Shown: in pieces, positions 26,567 through 34,688 of the stretch
Numbering within the stretch: position 1 is the first letter of the stretch
How the letters are laid out: every line of letters starts with the position of its first letter
NCBI GenBank assembly: GCA_025774935.1
Contig: JALGZK010000002.1
Location: forward strand, 124,001 to 188,000
Direction of reading: 5' to 3'
Length of the DNA: 64,000 nucleotides
From: a bacterium
GTDB taxonomy: Bacteria; Joyebacterota; Joyebacteria; Joyebacterales; Joyebacteraceae
The notes under the pieces: generated by a model
Databases searched by the model: none
The model's input: the letters and a program-made list of their open reading frames with translations, nothing else
Told to the model about the DNA's origin: nothing
Made by a program: the position numbers and the translations under genes

Positions 26567-26743
26567 GTGGATCACCTCTGTTCGGGCTCTGGCGGCGGGA
26601 AACGCGGTTTGGGTGCCCTCTACTATACCGCCAATCGGCCGCCCCGACACCCGCAAAAAGGACCGTCAGCGACGCCAGAACCCCCCGGCGCCGGCCAGAG
26701 GGCTCTCATGATGCAGTGGTCCCGCGGGGCTGCGGATTCGGCG

Positions 26744-29065
26744 TCACTCCCTCGCGAGTATCGCCATGAGGAGCAGCCGCGCGGACTCCTTGTCGGGAAT
26801 CGGCCACGCGCTCGCGAACCCCTCCTGGTCCTGCTGGATGGCGGGCCGGAGGATCGGAAGCCCGACGCACGACGGGCAGCCATCGTCGCACTCGCACGTC
26901 TCCACGAGCTCGAGACACCCGCGCATCAGCTCCTCGATCATGTGGTATCCGGTCTCCGCGAACCCGAGCCCTCCCTCGAAACGGTCGTAGATGAACATCG
27001 TAGGAGAGCCGGTGTTGCTGCTCTCCACGATCCCCCCGATGTCCTTCCGGTCGCACATCGAGTAGAGCGGCAGCACTGAGATCGCCATGTTGCGAATCCC
27101 GACGAGCCCCTCGACCGGGTTCCTGCCCCGCTCACGGACGTCGTTCATGATCTCCTTGCCCGGAACGAGCCAGAGCGCCATGGTCTCGAGGTGGAGCTGC
27201 GGGAGGTCGAGGTTGCTCCATCCGATCGAGTCCATCTGGTAGAACTTGATCTTCTTGAAGGCCGTCGTCCCCCACGTCACGGTCGCTTCGCCGAAGAAGA
27301 CGTTGCTCTCCCTCCAGATCTTGTTGTCCTTCTCCTTCGTGACCCTGATCGACGACTCGAGCACGGGCTGCGTGTAGTAGTCGACCTCCTTCTTCTCGAC
27401 GTACGCGACCTTCTGCTCGAGGTCGAGCTCGCGGACGAAGTACGTCTCGCCCTCGTGAAGGTAGATCGCCTCCGGGTAGAGAAGTTCGAGCGCGCTGATC
27501 CCGTCGACGACCCCGATGACGGTGTTCTTCTTTGCTACGTCGACGATGGTGTAGGTGTCGTCCGAGATCGTCCGGAGGCTCACGTCCCGTGCCGGCGTCG
27601 CCGTGGTCGACCAGTAGTAGTGCCCGTCGACCTCCTTCACGTCGTGGAACTCCTCGAGGAGCTCGAGGATCGGTCGGGTGAGTCCTCCGAAGAGCGCCTC
27701 GTCCGCCTCCGTGAGCGGGAGCTCGAACGCGGCGCAGCGGAGGTGCTTCGCGAGGATGTACTTGTTCTCCGGGTCGATGACCGCGTTCTCCGGAGACTGG
27801 TGGAAGAAGTACTGGCCGTGGCGCATCAGGTACTGGTCGATCGGGTCGTTGTAGCCGACGAGCACGGCGAGCGATTCGTCGGATGCCCGTCCTGCGCGAC
27901 CCGCCTGCTGCCACGTACTCGCGATCGTCCCGGGGAACCCGACGATGATCGCGGCGTCGAGGCTCCCGACGTCTATCCCGAGCTCGAGCGCGTTCGTGCT
28001 CGCTACGCCCATGAGCTCCCCCGAGAAGAGCTGCCGCTCGATCTCGCGGCGCTCCTCCGGAAGGAACCCGCCGCGGTACGGACGGACCTTCTCCGCGTAC
28101 TCGGGCTTGATCCGCTGGAGCGTGTCCTTCGTGTACCGGTAGATGAGCTCCGCCACGACGCGAGCCCGCCCGAACGCGATCGTCTGGAACCCGTCCGCGA
28201 TGAGCTCCGCCATGAGCCAGTGGCCCTCGACGTTCGAGCTGCGCCGCTCCATCTTCGCAAGGTCGAGGTAGGGCGGGTTCCAGAGAACGAAGTGCTTCTT
28301 CCCGTGCGGACTCCCGTCGTCGTCGACGACGTCGACGGGGACGCCGAGCAGTCCCTCCGCGAGCTCGCGCGGGTTCGCGATGGTGGCGCTCGAACAGACG
28401 AACTGAGGGCTGGAGCCGTAATGCTCGCATACCCGGCGGAGACGCCGAAGTACGTTCGCGACGTTCGAGCCGAAGATGCCCCTGTAGGTGTGAATCTCAT
28501 CGACCACGACGTACTTCAGGTCCTTGAAGAACCGGTTCCACTTCGCGTGATACGGCAGGATCCCGGCGTGGAGCATGTCTGGGTTCGAGAGGATGATGTT
28601 CCCCTCGTCCCTGAGCTTCCTGCGCGTGTGGCGGGTCGTGTCGCCGTCGTAGGTCCCGGTACGGATGAGCTCGGAGAGCCGCTCGGATCTCGCGGCGAGC
28701 CTCGTCAGTCCCTTGAGCTGGTCCTGTGCGAGGGCCTTCGTCGGGAACAGAAAGAGCGCCTTCGAAGAAGGATCGTCGAGCAGGTTCTCGATGACGGGGA
28801 CGTTGTAGCAGAGCGTCTTCCCGGACGCGGTGCCTGTCACGACGACCACGTTCCCGCCTGCGCGGATACCCTCGATCGCCTCGACCTGGTGCGAGTAGAG
28901 GCGCTCGATGCCAGTCTCCGCCAGAGCCGTCCCCAGAACATCGGGGATCGGGCGCGAGAGGTCCCCGTACACGGCCTCGCGCGCCGGGATGGTCTCGACG
29001 TGGCTGATCTGCCGCTGGTAGCTCTGGTCGTGCTGAATCTTCGCGAGGAAGTCGGTGATGGTCAT
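26744..29065 (-). CDS. mrfA: MrfA/Hrq1-type DEAH-box helicase with DUF1998
   Basis: 773 residues from ATG 29065. Superfamily 2 motifs are Q-motif (YSHQVEAIEGIRAGG), Walker A (VTGTASGKTLCYNVP), motif II (VVVDEIHTYRG), motif III (SSATIANP), motif V (ASTNALELGIDVG) and motif VI (QQAGRAGR). The C-terminal MrfA/YprA-type (DUF1998) region ends in four cysteines: ETCECDDGCPSCVG. MrfA unwinds DNA with 3'-5' polarity in repair of mitomycin-like damage. It lies 26 bases after sdhB and is probably co-transcribed. The partner nuclease homologue is the gene at 21156. Confidence 0.92.
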   Translation of the reverse strand: MTITDFLAKIQHDQSYQRQISHVETIPAREAVYGDLSRPIPDVLGTALAETGIERLYSHQVEAIEGIRAGGNVVVVTGTASGKTLCYNVPVIENLLDDPSSKALFLFPTKALAQDQLKGLTRLAARSERLSELIRTGTYDGDTTRHTRRKLRDEGNIILSNPDMLHAGILPYHAKWNRFFKDLKYVVVDEIHTYRGIFGSNVANVLRRLRRVCEHYGSSPQFVCSSATIANPRELAEGLLGVPVDVVDDDGSPHGKKHFVLWNPPYLDLAKMERRSSNVEGHWLMAELIADGFQTIAFGRARVVAELIYRYTKDTLQRIKPEYAEKVRPYRGGFLPEERREIERQLFSGELMGVASTNALELGIDVGSLDAAIIVGFPGTIASTWQQAGRAGRASDESLAVLVGYNDPIDQYLMRHGQYFFHQSPENAVIDPENKYILAKHLRCAAFELPLTEADEALFGGLTRPILELLEEFHDVKEVDGHYYWSTTATPARDVSLRTISDDTYTIVDVAKKNTVIGVVDGISALELLYPEAIYLHEGETYFVRELDLEQKVAYVEKKEVDYYTQPVLESSIRVTKEKDNKIWRESNVFFGEATVTWGTTAFKKIKFYQMDSIGWSNLDLPQLHLETMALWLVPGKEIMNDVRERGRNPVEGLVGIRNMAISVLPLYSMCDRKDIGGIVESSNTGSPTMFIYDRFEGGLGFAETGYHMIEELMRGCLELVETCECDDGCPSCVGLPILRPAIQQDQEGFASAWPIPDKESARLLLMAILARE

Positions 29066-29091
29066 TGTCTGCGTGGGCGTCCCGGCCGTTC

Positions 29092-29790
29092 CTAGAAGCG
29101 GTTGTACACGAGGGCCTTCTTGAGCTGGCCTATTGCCTTCGTGATGTTGATCTCCCGCGGGCAGGCTTCGGCGCAGTTGAAGATCGTCCGGCAGCGCCAC
29201 ACCCCCTCGCGCGCGTTCACTACGTCGAGCCTCTCCGCCGCCGCCCTGTCGCGGCTGTCGAAGATGAACCGGTGCGCCTGGACGAGCGAGGCCGGCCCGA
29301 GATACTCGCGGTTCGTCCAGAACGAGGGACACGAGGTCGTGCACGACGCGCACAGGATGCACTTCGTCGTGTCGTCGAAGCGTTCCCGTTCCTCCGGGGT
29401 CTGCCTCCACTCCACGGGCGGCGGTGTCTCGTCGTTCACCAGGTACGGCTTGACGATCCGGAACTTCTCGAAGAACGGCTGCATGTCGACGATGAGGTCC
29501 TTGATGACCGGCAGGCCGTTCAGGGGCTCGATCTCGATTGGGCTGCTCACGTCCTTCACGAGCGTCTTGCAGGCGAGGCGGTTCAGGCCGTTGATGCGCA
29601 TGGCGTCGGAGCCACAGATCCCGTGCGCGCATGAGCGCCTGAAGACCAGAGTCCCGTCGATGTACGACTTGATGTGGAGGAGCACGTCGAGCACGCGGTC
29701 GGTCGGCTCCGCCTCGACCGTGAACTCCTGCCAGTGCGGCTTCTCGTCACGCTCCGAGTCGTATCGCTTTATCCGCAGCTTCACTTCCAT
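29092..29790 (-). CDS. sdhB: Succinate dehydrogenase/fumarate reductase iron-sulfur subunit
   Basis: 232 residues. The [2Fe-2S] motif SCAHGICGSDAM has Asp in the third ligand place, as in E. coli SdhB, with a later RLAC. The [4Fe-4S] motif is CILCASCTTSCPSFW and the [3Fe-4S] motif CRTIFNCAEACPREI. It transfers electrons from the flavin subunit to quinone via SdhC/D. The gene is in the sdhCDAB cluster and its stop is 26 bases before the MrfA-like helicase. Confidence 0.97.
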   Translation of the reverse strand: MEVKLRIKRYDSERDEKPHWQEFTVEAEPTDRVLDVLLHIKSYIDGTLVFRRSCAHGICGSDAMRINGLNRLACKTLVKDVSSPIEIEPLNGLPVIKDLIVDMQPFFEKFRIVKPYLVNDETPPPVEWRQTPEERERFDDTTKCILCASCTTSCPSFWTNREYLGPASLVQAHRFIFDSRDRAAAERLDVVNAREGVWRCRTIFNCAEACPREINITKAIGQLKKALVYNRF

Positions 29791-29834
29791 GGTGATCTCC
29801 GTGACGCGTCCCGTACCGGCCGCCGAGCGCGCTC

Positions 29835-31559
29835 CTAGTACGTTCGCGGCTTCGGGTCGAAGAACGTGATGTTGACGGGCTTGTACCTGAGCTCCACGCC
29901 GTCGTCTGTCTGGAAGGCAAGCGAGTGCTTGAGCCAGTTCTCGTCGTCCCTCTCCGGGTAGTCCTCGCGCGAGTGTGCTCCGCGGCTCTCCTTGCGTGCC
30001 GCCGCGGCAACGGCCGTAGCTTCAGCGATATCGAGGAGGTACCCGAGCTCGAGCGCCACGAGGAGCTCCATGTTGAAGCGCTTGCCCTTGTCGTGCAGGC
30101 TCACCCGCTTGTAGCGCTGCTTGAGCTCCCGAACGTCACGGACGGCCTCCTCCATAGCGTCCTGGAGGCGGAGGACCCCCACCTTGCCCATCATGACCTC
30201 GCGCAGGTCCCTCCGTATGTCCGCCACGTTCTCTCCGCCTTCGCTCGCGAGCAGGCGGTCGAGCTCTTCGCGGATCCGCTCCTGCGGCTCCGGTTTGAGC
30301 TCGAGGAAATCCGTCCCTTCCATGTGCTTGGCCATGTGTCTCCCCGCCCGCCGCCCGAAGACCACGAGCTCGACGAGTGAGTTGCTGCCGAGACGGTTGG
30401 CCCCGTGAACGGAGACGCACGCGCACTCACCTGCGGCGTACAGGCCGGGGATCGCTGTGTTCTTCTCGTCCTGCAGCACCTGTCCGTCGACGTCCGTCGG
30501 GATCCCGCCCATGGCGTAGTGCGCCGTCGGCTGCACGGGCATCGGGTCGACGGCGGGGTCGATCCCGATGTAGGTCTTGCAGAAGTCCTGGATGTCGGGG
30601 AGCTTCTTCTCGACGGCCTCGCGTCCGAGGTGGCTCGCGTCGAGATGGACATACTCCTTCCCCTCGACGCCGCGACCCTCGAGGACTTCCTTATGAATGG
30701 CGCGCGACACGACGTCGCGAGGCGCCAGGTCGAGGAGGTTTGGCGAGTATCGCTCCATGAAGCGCTCGCCCTCGCCGTTCAGGAGCGTGCCGCCCTCTCC
30801 GCGGACGGCCTCCGTGATGAGGATCCCCATCTTGTAGATACCGGTCGGGTGGAACTGGAAGAACTCCAGGTCCTCGAGGGGGATACCCTTCCGGTACAGC
30901 ATGGCGGGCCCGTCCCCCGTGAACGAGTAGGCGTTCGAGGTGATCTTGAACATCCTCCCGAATCCGCCCGTCGCCACCAGGACGGCCTTCGCGCGGAAGG
31001 TATGGAGCTCGCCGGTGGCGACCTCGTACGCGATGACTCCCTGACAAGTCCCACCCTCGGCGCAGATGTCCACGACCTGGAACTCGTCGAAGAAGTCAAC
31101 ACGGTTCCGGATCGCTCGCTGGTAGAGGGTCTGGAGGATCATGTGGCCCGTGCGGTCGGCGGTGTAGCAGGCGCGCCGGACGAGGCCCTCGCCGTAGCTT
31201 CGCGTGTGTCCACCGAAGGGCCGCTGGGCGATCTTGCCGTCGGGAGTCCTGTCGAACGGGAGGCCCCAGTGCTCGAGGTCGTAGACGGCTTCGATGGCCT
31301 CCTGAGCGAGGATCTCGGCCGCGTTCTGGTCGACCAGGTAGTCACCGCCCTTGACGGTGTCGAACATGTGCCACTCCCAGAGATCCTCCTCGTGGTTGCC
31401 GAGAGCGGCGCCCATCCCGCCCTGTGCAGCGCCGGTGTGCGACCGCATGGGGTGAAGCTTGGAGAGAACCGCCGTGCTGCCCGCCGGAGAGATCTGGGCC
31501 GCTGCCATGAGGCCGGCGCCGCCCCCACCTATGACCACGGCATCGTAATTGTGGTACAC
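29835..31559 (-). CDS. sdhA: Succinate dehydrogenase/fumarate reductase flavoprotein subunit
   Basis: 574 residues, GTG start at 31559. FAD-binding GGGGAGLMAA, covalent-FAD motif PMRSHTGAAQGGMG (His), QFHPTGIYKMG, the RGEGGTLLNGEGERF substrate loop, and the QPTAHYAMGGIPTDVDG and GECACVSVHGANRLGSNSL segments are all standard. The C-terminus with NITFFDPKPRTY and the long helical region before it suit an SdhA rather than an aspartate oxidase. It lies between sdhD and sdhB. Confidence 0.97.
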   Translation of the reverse strand: MYHNYDAVVIGGGGAGLMAAAQISPAGSTAVLSKLHPMRSHTGAAQGGMGAALGNHEEDLWEWHMFDTVKGGDYLVDQNAAEILAQEAIEAVYDLEHWGLPFDRTPDGKIAQRPFGGHTRSYGEGLVRRACYTADRTGHMILQTLYQRAIRNRVDFFDEFQVVDICAEGGTCQGVIAYEVATGELHTFRAKAVLVATGGFGRMFKITSNAYSFTGDGPAMLYRKGIPLEDLEFFQFHPTGIYKMGILITEAVRGEGGTLLNGEGERFMERYSPNLLDLAPRDVVSRAIHKEVLEGRGVEGKEYVHLDASHLGREAVEKKLPDIQDFCKTYIGIDPAVDPMPVQPTAHYAMGGIPTDVDGQVLQDEKNTAIPGLYAAGECACVSVHGANRLGSNSLVELVVFGRRAGRHMAKHMEGTDFLELKPEPQERIREELDRLLASEGGENVADIRRDLREVMMGKVGVLRLQDAMEEAVRDVRELKQRYKRVSLHDKGKRFNMELLVALELGYLLDIAEATAVAAAARKESRGAHSREDYPERDDENWLKHSLAFQTDDGVELRYKPVNITFFDPKPRTY

Positions 31560-31584
31560 GCTCCGCTCCTTCGGTCGCTGTGCC

Positions 31585-31971
31585 TCAGCCCGTCACGGGC
31601 TGAAACGTGAAGAGCACGAAGGCTCCGACGACGAGGAAGAGTATGCCGACCGTCCACAGCGCCGTCTTGAGGAGGGTCCTCAGGCCGTGGCTGCGGACGT
31701 AGTCGTCGATCACGATGCGCGCGCCGTTCACGCCGTGGCTCACCACGAGCCCCAGGAGGACCAGGTCGTAGATCCGCCAGAAGGGGTTCGCCAGACGTCC
31801 CGCCGCGAAGCTGTAGTCGACCTCATCGACGTGGTGGAGGACGTGCATCACCACGATGTGCCCGAGAAGCAGGAACGCAATCAGGACGCCGGAGACGCGC
31901 ATGTAGAGCCAGGTTGCGAGCTCGAAGTTCGAGGAGGGCCGAGCCCGGGACATAACGAAGCGATCTGTCAT
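31585..31971 (-). CDS. sdhD: Succinate dehydrogenase membrane anchor subunit D
   Basis: 128 residues with three membrane helices (VLIAFLLLGHIVVMHVLHH, DLVLLGLVVSHGVNGARIV, ALWTVGILFLVVGAFVLFT). His residues in the first two helices suit haem or quinone ligation, and SHGVNGARIVIDDYV matches the SdhD-type conserved segment. It stands between sdhC (13 bases) and sdhA (25 bases). Confidence 0.9.
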   Translation of the reverse strand: MTDRFVMSRARPSSNFELATWLYMRVSGVLIAFLLLGHIVVMHVLHHVDEVDYSFAAGRLANPFWRIYDLVLLGLVVSHGVNGARIVIDDYVRSHGLRTLLKTALWTVGILFLVVGAFVLFTFQPVTG

Positions 31972-31984
31972 GGCCGAACCTCCC

Positions 31985-32338
31985 CTAGTGAAGAAGCCAG
32001 GACGCTAGCATCACGTACGCCACCGGCAGGAAGAGAATCAGGAAGAGCGCGTGCTCGAGGATCACCAGCTGCCTCTGGTACGAGTGGGCGCGGTCCCACA
32101 GGTCGAGTGCGATGATGTGGAGGCCCGAGAGACCGTGGTAGATCACGGAAGCTACGAGCCCGACCTCCGCGAGGCGGAAGAAGGGTGTCGCGTAGATGCG
32201 AACCACCAGGTTGTACGGCTCCGGCCCCCAGAGGAGCAGCGCCGTGTCCGCGATGTGGAAGAGGAGGAAGAGAACGAGCCCGAGACCGGTCACCCGACGT
32301 CCGATCCAGGAGTACATTCCCGATGCGCCTCGGTACAT
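31985..32338 (-). CDS. sdhC: Succinate dehydrogenase cytochrome b subunit C
   Basis: 117 residues. The opening MYSWIGRRVTGLGLVLFLLF with RRVTG matches SdhC's quinone-site Ser/Arg region. Three helices follow, the second with YHGLSGLHIIALDLWD, where His is the axial haem ligand pattern. It is first in the sdhCDAB order. Confidence 0.9.
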   Translation of the reverse strand: MYRGASGMYSWIGRRVTGLGLVLFLLFHIADTALLLWGPEPYNLVVRIYATPFFRLAEVGLVASVIYHGLSGLHIIALDLWDRAHSYQRQLVILEHALFLILFLPVAYVMLASWLLH

Positions 32339-32383
32339 AGGCGGACCTCCTCATGGCTGGTTGGTGCTGCAGAATGCCTGCGT

Positions 32384-32414
32384 CCGGATGGAGGTCTGCC
32401 ATCGTGCCATCCGG
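32384..32414. other. 8-bp inverted repeat upstream of sdhC
   Basis: CCGGATGG (32384-32391) and CCATCCGG (32407-32414) with a 15-base loop, between the YjbQ gene's stop and sdhC. It could be a hairpin or operator; no T-run follows. Confidence 0.5.
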
Positions 32415-32442
32415 TGGCGCCGAGGGCAAGACGCGGGGCGCC

Positions 32443-32862
32443 TCACTCTCCGACGATCTTCACCAAGACCCGCTTCTTCCGGCCGCCGTCGAACTCGCCG
32501 TAGAAGATCTGTTCCCACGGCCCGAAGTCGAGTTCTCCGTCGGTGACGGCGACGACCACCTCGCGCCCCATCACCTGGCGCTTGAGATGCGCGTCGCCGT
32601 TGTCCTCCCCCGTTCTGTTGTGGCGGTAGTGGTCGACCGGCGCGTGGGGGGCGAGCTCCTCAAGCCAGTCCTCGTAGTCCTGATGCAGCCCGGACTCATC
32701 GTCGTTGATGAAGACCGACGCCGTGATGTGCATCGCGTTCACGAGGACGAGACCCTCGCGAACGCCCGACTCCTCGAGCGCCTCTTCTACCATGGGGGTG
32801 ATGTTGAGGAACGCACGGCGGCCGCGCACGCTGAACCAGAGTTCCTTGCGATGGCTCTTCAT
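32443..32862 (-). CDS. YjbQ family protein (UPF0047; secondary thiamine-phosphate synthase-like)
   Basis: 139 residues from ATG 32862. Family motifs: [43 protein letters not shown] and [20 protein letters not shown], with conserved His/Asn/Glu that form the trimer's active site. The E. coli homologue has weak thiamine-phosphate synthase activity; the true role is unsettled. It is 13 bases after a DUF3795 gene and probably part of the same transcript. Confidence 0.93.
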   Translation of the reverse strand: MKSHRKELWFSVRGRRAFLNITPMVEEALEESGVREGLVLVNAMHITASVFINDDESGLHQDYEDWLEELAPHAPVDHYRHNRTGEDNGDAHLKRQVMGREVVVAVTDGELDFGPWEQIFYGEFDGGRKKRVLVKIVGE

Positions 32863-32875
32863 CGGCGTTCCCCGA

Positions 32876-33271
32876 TCAGCCCTCGTCCTCTTGCTCACCC
32901 ACCCACTTCTCGAGCCCGATCTCCCGAATCCTCTCGAGGTTCACGCGGGCGGGGCGTCCCATGTCGGTCCGGTGGAAGCTCGCGAGGATCTCACACTCGT
33001 CCATTTCGCCGCACTCGGCGCACGTGACAACGCCCCGCGCCTTCGCGCAGGGCCTGATCCGGCACCCCATGCTGAACAGCTGCTCGGCGGGACCGTGGCA
33101 GCCGCCACAGATGATCTGGTCGAATCCGATCTCCGTCTGGAACTGCCGGGATATGTGCTCGGCGATCTCCTCGAGCTTGTCGATGTCCCCGGTCGTGCAC
33201 GCGACGTAGATCTCGCAGTTCCCGCAGTACAGTCCGCACGTGCCGATGAGCGCGCGATCCACCGAGCCCAT
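32876..33271 (-). CDS. DUF3795 cysteine-rich protein (copy 1)
   Basis: 131 residues with many cysteines: [51 protein letters not shown], then a helical end with [13 protein letters not shown]. The CGxYCxxC opening and internal CxGC plus CxECxxxxxC match the DUF3795 family, a predicted zinc- or Fe-S-binding protein of unknown function. A second copy sits directly upstream, about a third identical by eye. Confidence 0.85.
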   Translation of the reverse strand: MGSVDRALIGTCGLYCGNCEIYVACTTGDIDKLEEIAEHISRQFQTEIGFDQIICGGCHGPAEQLFSMGCRIRPCAKARGVVTCAECGEMDECEILASFHRTDMGRPARVNLERIREIGLEKWVGEQEDEG

Positions 33272-33295
33272 GGCCGCCCCCCTCGTTCCTCAGGC

Positions 33296-33712
33296 TCAAT
33301 CCACCTTCGTCGTCGGGATTTCCTCCGTCTCCCTCTCCTCGACCCACGCGGAGAGGCCGACCTCCCGGATCCGCTCGAGCGTCTTCTTCGCGGACCCGTA
33401 GTCGCCCCCCTGGTAGAACCCCTCAAGCGTCGTGCACGTCTCGTACTCGCCGCAGTCACTGCAGAGCTTGATGTGCCTCGCCCTCGCGCACTTCCCCACG
33501 CTGCAGTCGGCGCTCCAGTGCTCCTCTAGCGGTCCCCAACATCCGGAGCAGTGGATCTGATCCGGGCGACACTCGGTGTCGCAGTTCTCTACGATCCAGT
33601 TCGCGATCTTCGTCTGGGCCTCGACGTCATCGTTCTTCCCTGCCAGGTGGATGTCGCAGTCGGCGCAATAGATGCCGCAAGCGCCGAGCATCCCGAGATC
33701 GATCTTCGCCAT
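33296..33712 (-). CDS. DUF3795 cysteine-rich protein (copy 2)
   Basis: 138 residues: CGIYCADCDIHLAG, HCSGCWGPLEE, DCSVGKCARARHIKLCSDCGEYETC, and LERIREVGLSAWVEE at the end, paralogous to the next gene. The cysteine spacing is preserved in all blocks except that copy 1 has an extra Cys after YV. The tandem arrangement suggests a heterodimer or recent duplication. Confidence 0.85.
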   Translation of the reverse strand: MAKIDLGMLGACGIYCADCDIHLAGKNDDVEAQTKIANWIVENCDTECRPDQIHCSGCWGPLEEHWSADCSVGKCARARHIKLCSDCGEYETCTTLEGFYQGGDYGSAKKTLERIREVGLSAWVEERETEEIPTTKVD

Positions 33713-33731
33713 CGTCGCATTCCCCCGCGTT

Positions 33732-34643
33732 CTATCCCAGTTCCTCGCCGAGCATCCCGATCATGAGCTCCGCGTTCCTGGCGGCGTGCCCGGCGTGACA
33801 GTTGTTGAAGAACGCGTAGACCTTCGTGGCCTTCTCCTCGAGGTCGAGGAGCTTCCTCGCCCACTCGGAGAGTTCCTCGTCATTATAATCATAGTCGTAC
33901 CTGTCGCCGCCACCTTTTCCCCACCAGTTTCGGGCGTTCCTGCCGTGGAGGCGGACGTACCCCGTGTCGGTCGTCGCCGCCACGAGAGGAGGAATCAGCC
34001 CCTTGAGGCTCGGCTCGTCGACGGCGCAGTAGCTGATCCCGTTCTCCTCGAGCAGCTTGAAGGTCTCCTCCTCGATCCACGAGTCGTGCCGGAATTCGAC
34101 GAAGAAGGGGTCGTCGACGAAGCGCTTCCGGAGGAACCGGAGATGTTCCTTCGCTTCACTGCTGTTCTTGAACTTCCACGGAAACTGCGCGAGGTACCCC
34201 ACGAACTTCCCTGCGTCCTTGAGGGGCTCAACGGAGTCCGCGAAAGCGCGGTACATCGAGGCGTCGTCTTCGACCTCGTGCGTCATCCCCTTGAAAAGCT
34301 TCACCACGAACTCGAAGCCCGCGGGCGTCTTCGCCTCCATCCGCTCGAACATCTTCGCTTCGGGAATGCGGTAGTAGCTCGCGTTGATCTCGACTACGTC
34401 GAAGTGCCGGACGTACTCGTCGAGCATCTTCCCGCGGGGCGTCCGGGGCGGGTAGAAGGTGCCCACCCAGTCGGCGAAGCTGTAGCCCGACGTCCCGATC
34501 CGGATGCGCCCGTGCTTCCCGAGCCGCCTCAGGCGCGGAGGCGACGGGCTGCTGTCGAATGCGCCGTTCGCATCGGCGATCGAGCCGTTGCCCCGTGGCG
34601 TCTCTCCGAAGAGGTCGCCCTGGTTTCCGTTCTCCTGTCTCAT
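33732..34643 (-). CDS. DUF72 (YecE family) protein
   Basis: 303 residues. The YecE/DUF72 TIM-barrel signatures are RIGTSGYSFADWVGTFYPP, FDVVEINASYYRIP, LAQFPWKFKN, FFVEFRHDSW and a late YVRLHGRNARNWWG, with YAFFNNCHAGHAARNA at the end. Biochemical role unknown; DUF72 genes are often found near DNA-repair loci. It follows dinB by 45 bases. The first 40 residues are low-complexity Gly/Ser/Pro and probably disordered. Confidence 0.92.
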   Translation of the reverse strand: MRQENGNQGDLFGETPRGNGSIADANGAFDSSPSPPRLRRLGKHGRIRIGTSGYSFADWVGTFYPPRTPRGKMLDEYVRHFDVVEINASYYRIPEAKMFERMEAKTPAGFEFVVKLFKGMTHEVEDDASMYRAFADSVEPLKDAGKFVGYLAQFPWKFKNSSEAKEHLRFLRKRFVDDPFFVEFRHDSWIEEETFKLLEENGISYCAVDEPSLKGLIPPLVAATTDTGYVRLHGRNARNWWGKGGGDRYDYDYNDEELSEWARKLLDLEEKATKVYAFFNNCHAGHAARNAELMIGMLGEELG

Positions 34644-34688
34644 GATGTTTCTCTCGTGCTGCGGTGAAGCTGCTGTCCGCTCCGCGCG

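Noticed and set aside
26622-26627. Isolated TATAGT -10 upstream of the MBL gene
   Set aside because: No -35 at proper spacing; left out of the promoter list.
29092-29155. Non-canonical [2Fe-2S] ligand in SdhB (Asp in place of third Cys) as an anomaly
   Set aside because: E. coli SdhB has the same Asp; this is normal for the family.
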